A stretch of 7,603 bases of DNA from Candidatus Levyibacteriota bacterium (GTDB taxonomy: Bacteria; Patescibacteriota; Microgenomatia; Levybacterales; UBA12049), in assembly GCA_023245475.1 (NCBI GenBank), contig JAHFKF010000064.1, forward strand, positions 1-7,603. Direction: 5' to 3'. A program made the translations under genes and the position numbers. Position 1 is the stretch's first letter; each line of letters opens with the position of its first letter. The notes beneath the pieces were generated by a model, which was not told the origin of the DNA, searched no databases, and was given only the letters and a program-made list of their open reading frames with translations. This document shows positions 1 to 4,482 of this stretch, in pieces.

Positions 1-1038
1 ACAGATGTCGTCGAAGTAGGTATGTTTACCCCATTCCTCAAAGAAAAAGAAAGCCTTGAAACAGGAGAAATTGGCTATATCGTGGGGGGAATCAAAGACA
101 TCAGACAATGCCGAGTTGGTGATACGATCATGCTGCAAGGAAATACAATCGAACCATTACCAGGATACACAACGCCACAGCCGATGGTCTTTTTTGGTCT
201 GTATCCGATAGATGCAGGCGAATTTGCCAACCTTCGCGACGCGCTTGGTAAGCTCACCCTGAACGACACAGCACTTACCTACACAGAGGAATATTCTGCT
301 TACTTGGGAAGTGGTTTCAGAGTTGGATTCTTAGGCCTTCTTCATGCTGATATTGTCAAAGAACGACTCAAGCAAGAATTTGGACTTGAGCTGCTTCTCA
401 CCATGCCACAAGTGCTGTACGAAAGACGAGCTGACGGAGAAATGTACGAGCCATATATGCTTCTTAATGTGTATGCCCCTGCTGAATTTGTCGGCAATGT
501 GATGACCGTGTGTCAGAAAAAAAAGGGCAACCTTCTTGATATGCAATATCACGAAGCGTATGCCGTACTGTCGTATGAAATGCCTTATTCAATGTTTATC
601 AGAGGGCTTTCAGGAGAGATCAAATCAGTCACCGCGGGATTTGGCAGTCTTGATTATGAACTCACTGATTATCAAAAGGCAGACCTCGTGCAGCTTGATA
701 TTTTGATTAATACCAATGTCATTGATGTGCTTTCAGAACTTGTTTATAAAGACGAAGCAAACTATATTGCTCGTGACAAAGCCTTAAAGCTCAAAGAATC
801 ACTTGAGAGGCAGCAATTCAGACAGATCATTCAAGCAACAGTAAATAATAATATCGTTGCACGCGAAGAAATCCCACCTTTCCGAAAAGACGTGTTGGCA
901 AAGATGAGTGGAGGGGATAGAACTCGAAAAGATAAACTCCTTGAAGCACAGAAAAAAGGAAAAAAGAGAATGGTCATGACAGGTAAAGTCGCCCTCTCTC
1001 AAGATGCCCTCTTCTCTATGATTAGTGATAGTAAGTAG
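1..1038 (+). CDS. lepA: Elongation factor 4 (LepA), C-terminal part; 5' end outside window
   Basis: LepA is a translational GTPase that binds the ribosome and acts on stalled or mis-set tRNA states and in ribosome biogenesis. The reading frame is open from base 1 (the first residues read TDVVEVG), so the GTPase domain and start lie upstream. The visible 345 residues cover about the last 60% of a typical 600-residue LepA. In order they hold the end of domain II (GEIGYIVGGIKDIR), the domain III block PMVFFGLYP...LRDALGKLTLND, the hallmark GFLGLLHADIVKERL near residue 110, an EF-G domain V-like region around residues 150-205, and the LepA-specific C-terminal domain ending in GGDRTRKDKLLEAQKKGKKR at about 304-323. 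The block GFLGLLH plus GGDxTRKxKLLExQKxGKKRM separates LepA from EF-G. Several usually constant positions differ (HADI for HMEI, AKMSGGD for AKCYGGD, VYKDEA for VHRDxA), so it is a divergent member. It ends 12 bp from the convergent neighbour. Confidence 0.96.
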   Translation, partial: TDVVEVGMFTPFLKEKESLETGEIGYIVGGIKDIRQCRVGDTIMLQGNTIEPLPGYTTPQPMVFFGLYPIDAGEFANLRDALGKLTLNDTALTYTEEYSAYLGSGFRVGFLGLLHADIVKERLKQEFGLELLLTMPQVLYERRADGEMYEPYMLLNVYAPAEFVGNVMTVCQKKKGNLLDMQYHEAYAVLSYEMPYSMFIRGLSGEIKSVTAGFGSLDYELTDYQKADLVQLDILINTNVIDVLSELVYKDEANYIARDKALKLKESLERQQFRQIIQATVNNNIVAREEIPPFRKDVLAKMSGGDRTRKDKLLEAQKKGKKRMVMTGKVALSQDALFSMISDSK

Positions 1039-1050
1039 ATACTATATATA

Positions 1051-1830
1051 TTACGTCAACTCTTTTGAATTGATTACATCCTCAGCTCTTCTTATACCAA
1101 GATCTGTAATCTTAAGCAAAGAGTCAACTAGTATAACCTGGCGTTTGTTTGCTAAGGTTAATGATTTTACAGATCTTCGTATTCCAGAATTATCTCTAGG
1201 TATGAATGCCAATAAATCTTCTAAAGGCATACCTTCTTTAGGTCCAAAATAAAGTAGTACCAAAACCTCTTCCTCTGTCGTAAAAGCAACAGATTGCAAT
1301 AATTTTCTTTCACCATATTCACGAACCAAGGGCACGGGATATTGTGCTAATTCTTGTATTAATTCAGCAACTTCCTTCTTTGTGGTACCAGCAAAAAGTC
1401 TTAAAATATCTGCAAGTATCCATCTACAACACTCCAGGATATAACGAGAATCAATTTCATCAGCTGTGTATTTAGGTGTGACATGAACAGCTCCACGTTG
1501 GCTACGCAGCTTGTACGCGGACTTTATTACTTTTACTATATGGTTCAATGCTTGCCTATCCGGGTATAAGTGTGTAGCGTGATCATTTTCAATATAATTA
1601 ATACATGTTTCTACAGACTTAGTAAGATTTATTGTGCCAGAATCAACTGAGTAAATAATCCTAGAAGCAACTTCACAAAATCTTCCACCATCTAATTGAG
1701 TATGCTTCCATTTATGTAGTGCAAAGCTTGTTTCCAGTTCTTCTGATTCAGAGAATAACTGATCCGCTAATGTGGAATCAATGTGCCCACTAAGTTCACG
1801 AAGAGCTTTACTGGCTAGACTGCTTTTCAT
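1051..1830 (-). CDS. HEPN-like protein with C-terminal winged helix; second gene of candidate defence cassette
   Basis: This 259-residue protein has no function I can name. Residues 1-150 look all-helical, with conserved-looking patches LDGGRFCEVASRIIYSV (46-62) and YKLRSQRGAVHV (106-117). The second contains R109-x6-H116, which fits the R-x4-6-H signature of HEPN ribonuclease-type domains. It also resembles the RNKRGVGHV motif I recall from uncharacterised bacterial proteins. A helix with ILECCRWILADILRLF (131-146) follows. Residues 184-255 read as a winged helix: an initial helix (EEEVLVLLYF), a helix-turn-helix (LEDLLAFI...IRRSVKSL), then strands and KITDLGIRRAED. There is no signal peptide or membrane segment, so it is probably cytosolic. 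The ATG at 1830 lies inside the end of the upstream gene (23-bp overlap) and has a strong Shine-Dalgarno, implying coupled translation. ATA encodes 9 of 19 isoleucines, and AGA/AGG occurs 10 times. The HEPN call is an inference from motif and helical pattern. It could be a non-catalytic helical domain. Confidence 0.75.
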   Translation of the reverse strand: MKSSLASKALRELSGHIDSTLADQLFSESEELETSFALHKWKHTQLDGGRFCEVASRIIYSVDSGTINLTKSVETCINYIENDHATHLYPDRQALNHIVKVIKSAYKLRSQRGAVHVTPKYTADEIDSRYILECCRWILADILRLFAGTTKKEVAELIQELAQYPVPLVREYGERKLLQSVAFTTEEEVLVLLYFGPKEGMPLEDLLAFIPRDNSGIRRSVKSLTLANKRQVILVDSLLKITDLGIRRAEDVINSKELT

Positions 1831-2668
1831 TTTGTACCTCTTTCTGTAAATGAGATTCTCCGTTTGGAGTTATATGAGCCAGATCATCTTTAAGATAAAT
1901 GTAGTTACCTTTAATGTTTGGAGTATTTGCAGACGTAAAGCTCTGGGTGGATAGCCCTCCACCAATTTTCTTGGAATAACTGATTATTTCTGTTCTATTC
2001 AGCCCGTCAATATTATTCTTCTTAGCATACTCTAGTATCCATAAAACTTTATCAGATCTATTCTTAATATCAAAAAATTGAGGATAGGAATCAAGAGCTG
2101 TAGAGACAGGCAATTTCTCGACTTGATCGCGTACTTCAGAGGTAGTCTTCCTACCAGCTTTTGACTTCCCGCCCTGAGAACTGCGTTGTTTTACCTTTAT
2201 TTTCTTAAAGCCTTCACTAGAAAGAGTATCGGTAGTCGATAGTAGACGATATGTACCATCATCCTCTGGATAGATATAGCCTAATGTAACAGCATCATTA
2301 AAGTCTCTGCTTGAATTTTTTGGTGTTTTCTCTCCAGCTTTGGAGAACAAGCTAGTGATTTCCTGTATGTTAAAAAGTCTCCCATTCTGGCTTGTTGCAC
2401 CTAAGTATAAAGCTAAGGCTACTATTTTTTGCGGATTAGTTTTTGCTTTTAAGGTATCTATAGCTCGACGAGGAGAATCAAAGACATTATCAATAGCTTG
2501 CTGGGGGATGGCTACTCCGTTATGTGATATAAGAACAGGCTGATCATTGCTAGGAGATTGTACATCTGAAGGCTTCGCAATAAATCCAATGATTTGTGTC
2601 GCCTGCAGTAATGAAACCTTTGCTGAGAACTGTAAACCGTTACCTTGTAAGCTAACTTCAACTTCCAT
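1808..2668 (-). CDS. Protein with two predicted winged-helix domains; first gene of candidate defence cassette
   Basis: This 286-residue protein is not recognised by name. Residues 1-34 form a short strand-helix unit (EVEVSLQGNGLQFSAKVSLL, then an amphipathic helix). Residues 78-145 have a winged-helix pattern: helix KIVALALYLGA, helix-turn-helix FNIQEITSLFSKAG...SSRDFNDAVTLGYI, then a wing ending DDGTYRLL. Residues 150-182 are a lysine/arginine-rich linker. Residues 205-276 repeat the winged-helix pattern: DKVLWILEYAKK, LNRTEIISYSKKIGGG, a strand at GNYIYLKDDLAHIT, then the terminal helix PNGESHLQKEV. Tandem winged helices with a basic linker suggest DNA or RNA binding. The direct repeats at its own promoter make self-repression plausible. 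It is followed by the HEPN-like gene with a 23-bp overlap, so the two are almost certainly co-expressed. There is no Shine-Dalgarno before the ATG at 2668, and the predicted transcript start is about 3 nt upstream. ATA encodes about 8 of 21 isoleucines, unlike the flanking genes. A toxin-antitoxin-like or anti-phage role is possible but unproven. Confidence 0.75.
   Translation of the reverse strand: MEVEVSLQGNGLQFSAKVSLLQATQIIGFIAKPSDVQSPSNDQPVLISHNGVAIPQQAIDNVFDSPRRAIDTLKAKTNPQKIVALALYLGATSQNGRLFNIQEITSLFSKAGEKTPKNSSRDFNDAVTLGYIYPEDDGTYRLLSTTDTLSSEGFKKIKVKQRSSQGGKSKAGRKTTSEVRDQVEKLPVSTALDSYPQFFDIKNRSDKVLWILEYAKKNNIDGLNRTEIISYSKKIGGGLSTQSFTSANTPNIKGNYIYLKDDLAHITPNGESHLQKEVQNEKQSSQ
1836..1843 (-). 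promoter_or_regulatory. Shine-Dalgarno of the HEPN-like gene
   Basis: The minus strand reads AAAGAGGT, matching 7 of 8 positions of AAGGAGGT, followed by a 5-nt spacer and the ATG at 1830. It lies inside the last codons of the upstream winged-helix gene. It fixes the start of the second gene and supports translation independent of, or coupled to, the first. It is the only clear Shine-Dalgarno seen before the five gene starts in this window. Confidence 0.75.
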
Positions 2669-2677
2669 GTAACACTC

Positions 2678-2706
2678 ACTATATCATAATGTTAATACCC
2701 TCGCAA
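2678..2706 (-). promoter_or_regulatory. Extended -10 promoter of the two-gene cassette
   Basis: On the minus strand the -35 is TTGCGA (2706-2701, 4 of 6 consensus) and the spacer is 17 bp. The -10 is TATAGT (2683-2678, 5 of 6), preceded by TGA, giving the extended form TGnTATAGT. The expected transcription start is about 3 nt before the ATG at 2668, so the mRNA would be nearly leaderless. The 97-bp gap between the hydrolase stop and this gene holds the promoter, and I see no hairpin terminator in it. Confidence 0.6.
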
Positions 2707-2713
2707 TACCCTC
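2694..2713. repeat. Two 9-bp direct repeats with 11-bp period; candidate operator
   Basis: AATACCCTC occurs at 2694-2702 and again at 2705-2713, separated by GC. The repeat unit is perfect and the period is 11 bp, about one helical turn, so both copies face the same side of the DNA. The copies cover the -35 hexamer and part of the spacer of the cassette promoter. A protein bound here would block RNA polymerase. The winged-helix protein encoded just downstream is the obvious candidate, but this is inference. Confidence 0.5.
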
Positions 2714-2765
2714 ATTTGGTTAATTCGATTGAGTCTAGAATAGAGTGTGGTTCAGTATACAAATT

Positions 2766-3317
2766 TTACCTAATTAATTGCAGTAGAAGAGGAAATTCTT
2801 TATATTTTGCTCCTACTTCCAGATTAAAGTGCCCCTGGCCTTCTTTGATAATAAGTTGTCCATCTAATTTCTCAGCAAGCATCGTTGCATTTTCAATTGG
2901 CACATAGGGATCATTGTCAGAATGGATAATAATAAACTGCTTTGCTTTCTTCTTGATCTTTGCAAAATCAAACGGCTTCTCAAAGAGTTCTGTCAGACTA
3001 TCCCACCCAAGATCATCAAGAAATCCTGAGACAAGAATTGCCTTGTCTATTACCACATCATCGGGCAATGCTTGCAGTAATCCAAGAATGGCAACAGCAC
3101 CAGAAGAGTGACCAACGAGAACTGTTTCTGCATTAAACTGCCAGTCTTTATTGGCAAGAAGAAATTTATTGTAACGAGTAAGATTGGGACGTTCTGAGTG
3201 AGGAAGATCAGGAGACCAAACTTCCCAGCCTTTTTCTTTCAATTGTGAAGAAAGCCACGGTATCCAATTACTTTGGGAAGATCCAGCAGTACCATGCAAA
3301 AGAAGCGCATTCTTCAT
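2766..3317 (-). CDS. Small alpha/beta hydrolase, RBBP9/YdeN-type serine hydrolase
   Basis: This is a predicted cytosolic serine hydrolase of 183 residues, close to the usual length of RBBP9/YdeN proteins (about 185-190). The N-terminal strand and oxyanion region is KNALLLHGTAGSSQSNW. The nucleophile elbow is GHSSG (69-73, Ser71). The acid is in HSDNDPYVP (probably Asp136), and the histidine is His163 in GQGHFN, so a full catalytic triad is present. There is no signal peptide, lid insertion or membrane segment. Family members cleave small esters, but the true substrate cannot be read from the sequence. I chose the ATG at 3317. The in-frame ATG at 3368 would add 17 residues encoded by a palindromic repeat and by the promoter itself, whereas 3317 starts directly at the first core strand. 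There is no Shine-Dalgarno, and an extended -10 lies 6 bp upstream. It follows rpsG by 71 bp, where many bacteria have fusA, but appears to be separately transcribed. Confidence 0.9.
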   Translation of the reverse strand: MKNALLLHGTAGSSQSNWIPWLSSQLKEKGWEVWSPDLPHSERPNLTRYNKFLLANKDWQFNAETVLVGHSSGAVAILGLLQALPDDVVIDKAILVSGFLDDLGWDSLTELFEKPFDFAKIKKKAKQFIIIHSDNDPYVPIENATMLAEKLDGQLIIKEGQGHFNLEVGAKYKEFPLLLQLIR

Positions 3318-3323
3318 AAAGGA

Positions 3324-3352
3324 ATTATAACAGGAAGAGATTGCTTCGTCAT
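3324..3352 (-). promoter_or_regulatory. Extended -10 promoter of the hydrolase; predicts leaderless mRNA
   Basis: On the minus strand the -10 is a perfect TATAAT (3329-3324) with upstream TGT, giving the full extended motif TGTTATAAT. A -35-like ATGACG (3352-3347, 4 of 6) lies 17 bp upstream. The hexamer ends 6 bp before the ATG at 3317, which places the expected start point on the A of the ATG. This arrangement also argues against translation from the upstream ATG at 3368. Confidence 0.65.
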
Positions 3353-3373
3353 CTACGATTCCTCGCAATGACG
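3337..3373 (-). repeat. Palindromic intergenic repeat of the GTCATTGCGAGGA...GAAGCAATCTC type
   Basis: This 37-bp element begins CGTCATTGCGAGGA and ends GACGAAGCAATCTC on the minus strand. I recall this as a short interspersed palindromic repeat found in many unrelated bacterial genomes. The outer arms ATTGC/GCAAT (3369-3365 and 3344-3340) and inner arms TCGT/ACGA (3358-3355 and 3349-3346) can form a nested hairpin. It sits 15 bp past the rpsG stop and overlaps the -35 of the hydrolase promoter. As RNA it might act as a weak 3' structure for the rpsG transcript, but no U-tract follows, so I do not call it a terminator. It is the only copy in this window. Confidence 0.6.
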
Positions 3374-3388
3374 TAAGAGAGGGGAGGT

Positions 3389-3862
3389 TTACCAGCGGAA
3401 GTGGCCGAATGCTTTGTTTGCTTCTGCTTGGCGGAGAGCCATGTCTCTCTTTCGAACTGCTTCTCCCGTATTTTGTGAAGCATCCCAGAGCTCAGCACAA
3501 AGCTTTGCTGCAAAACTGTGATATTCTTTGTTTGATCTCTTTCGTGCTGATTCAATCATCCATCTGAGAGCAAGTGCTGTCTTTCGTTCGTGTCGGACTT
3601 CAGTTGGAACTTGGTAGTTTGCTCCACCAATACGCTTTGCCTTCACTTCAACCTTTGGTCCAACGTTGGCAAGAGCCTTTTCAAAAAGCTTCATTGGTTC
3701 GTCGCCTTTTTCACCAAGGAGTCTCAATGCTTCGTAGACATTTGCTTGTGCAATAGTCTTTTTTCCATCAATCATGATGTAATTGATAAGCTTTGCCACA
3801 ACAGGACTGTTGTAGATTGTATCTGGTGCAATTTTTCTTTTTTCAATTTTTTTATGTCTCAT
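3389..3862 (-). CDS. rpsG: 30S ribosomal protein S7
   Basis: S7 is a primary 16S rRNA-binding protein that nucleates assembly of the 30S head and lines the E-site/mRNA exit. The protein has 157 residues, the normal length. Family blocks seen are the N-terminal KRKIAPDTIYNS (8-19), VVAKLINYIMIDGKKTIAQ (21-39), the beta-hairpin region NVGPKVEVKAKRIGGANYQV (66-85) followed by PTEVR, the basic helix ALALRWMIESARKRSNK, and the terminal AEANKAFGHFRW. It follows rpsL with a 79-bp gap that contains a tandem repeat and an imperfect hairpin. No Shine-Dalgarno precedes the ATG at 3862. In E. coli S7 represses its own translation from the rpsL-rpsG gap, but whether that happens here is unknown. The next gene downstream is a hydrolase, not fusA. 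Confidence 0.98.
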   Translation of the reverse strand: MRHKKIEKRKIAPDTIYNSPVVAKLINYIMIDGKKTIAQANVYEALRLLGEKGDEPMKLFEKALANVGPKVEVKAKRIGGANYQVPTEVRHERKTALALRWMIESARKRSNKEYHSFAAKLCAELWDASQNTGEAVRKRDMALRQAEANKAFGHFRW

Positions 3863-3873
3863 AAACGAAATTT

Positions 3874-3940
3874 AGAATTGATAGTTGAGAGTTGAAAATG
3901 TAAGGAGTATTTCTCCATTCTCAATTCTCCATTCTCAATT
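3874..3940. repeat. Tandem 14-bp repeat and imperfect hairpin in the rpsL-rpsG gap
   Basis: TTCTCCATTCTCAA occurs twice in perfect tandem (3911-3924 and 3925-3938). One edge pairs with sequence nearer rpsG: the arms at 3928-3921 and 3881-3874 are an exact 8-bp inverted repeat (AGAATTGA/TCAATTCT on the mRNA strand). Extending inward to 3911 and 3891 gives about 14 of 18 paired positions around a 19-nt loop. The element fills most of the 79-bp spacer and lies in the transcribed leader of rpsG. It could be an S7 control structure or a remnant of a low-complexity dispersed repeat. Confidence 0.5.
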
Positions 3941-3941
3941 T

Positions 3942-4367
3942 TTATGCAGCTGTTGCTGCCTTTGGCCTCTTTGTTCCGTAAATACTTCGTGATGTCATAC
4001 GACCTTGAACGCCTTGCAAATCAAACTTCCCACGAACTGCGTGATACTTCACACCTGGTAAGTCCTTGACACGGCCTCCACGAACGAGAACGATACCGTG
4101 CTCAGAAAGTGAATGACCAACCCCTTGTAGGTAGACGGTAACTTCCATCTTGTTGGAAAGCTTCACACGAGCAACTTTTCGAAGAGCTGAGTTTGGTTTC
4201 TTTGGTGTCATGGTTTTAACAAGTGTAACCACACCTCTTTTTTGTGGAGCATTTACCGCTGAGTATGCTCGATCTTTCGCATTAAAAAGTCGGCGAAGCG
4301 CGGTTGCTTTCACCTTTTTCATTCTCTTTGTTCTTCCGTATTTAGCTAACTGTGATAGTGTTGGCAT
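3942..4367 (-). CDS. rpsL: 30S ribosomal protein S12
   Basis: S12 sits at the decoding centre of the 30S subunit and affects accuracy of tRNA selection. The 141-residue protein shows the invariant core APQKRGVVTLVKTMTPKKPN continuing SALRKVARVKLSN, the loop GIVLVRGGRVKDLPGVKYHA, and the tail SIYGTKRPK. Lys56 in TPKKPNS and Lys101 in GGRVKDLP correspond to the streptomycin-relevant lysines (K43 and K88 in E. coli, K56 and K101 in B. subtilis), and both are wild type. Asp102 is the aspartate that is methylthiolated in some bacteria. Compared with E. coli S12 there are about 13 extra residues before PQKRG, as in the longer Bacillus-type form. The start MPTLSQLAKYGR matches the family. There is no Shine-Dalgarno, and an extended -10 lies 11 bp before the ATG. 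It lies between rpoC (115-bp gap) and rpsG. Confidence 0.98.
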   Translation of the reverse strand: MPTLSQLAKYGRTKRMKKVKATALRRLFNAKDRAYSAVNAPQKRGVVTLVKTMTPKKPNSALRKVARVKLSNKMEVTVYLQGVGHSLSEHGIVLVRGGRVKDLPGVKYHAVRGKFDLQGVQGRMTSRSIYGTKRPKAATAA

Positions 4368-4374
4368 AATGTTT

Positions 4375-4387
4375 TGCTATTATAGCA
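4375..4387 (-). promoter_or_regulatory. Palindromic extended -10 promoter of rpsL
   Basis: The minus strand reads TGCTATAATAGCA, containing a perfect extended -10 (TGCTATAAT, 4387-4379) inside a perfect 13-bp inverted repeat (TGCTAT-A-ATAGCA). No -35 is recognisable at 16-18 bp upstream. The hexamer ends 11 bp before the rpsL ATG, predicting a leader of about 5 nt. It would let rpsL-rpsG be transcribed independently of rpoC. The rest of the 115-bp rpoC-rpsL gap is AT-rich, and I see no terminator in it. Confidence 0.6.
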
Positions 4388-4482
4388 TATTGCCTGCAAA
4401 AGGGGTATTAAGTGTGTATAAAATACTAAGTATCATGAATGATCAAATTGAACCTTCAGTATACTTACTTACTCTTAATACT

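Noticed and set aside
2751..2760. TTCAGTATAC shared by the gap after the hydrolase and the gap after rpoC (4456-4465)
   Set aside because: A 10-bp match is expected many times by chance in a 7.6-kb window, and the flanks do not match.
2766..3368. Longer hydrolase starting at the ATG at 3368
   Set aside because: The 17 extra residues are encoded by the palindromic repeat and the promoter, and the core fold starts right at the ATG at 3317.
3337..3373. Intrinsic terminator for rpsL-rpsG
   Set aside because: A hairpin can form but its stem is short and interrupted and no U-tract follows.
3590..3895. 101-codon plus-strand open frame
   Set aside because: It lies antisense to rpsG with cysteine- and phenylalanine-rich, non-protein-like composition, and is a shadow of the real gene.
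4432..4443. Inverted repeat ATCAT-GA-ATGAT after rpoC as terminator
   Set aside because: The arms are 5 bp and AT-rich, the loop is 2 nt, and no T-run follows, so it is not a credible terminator.
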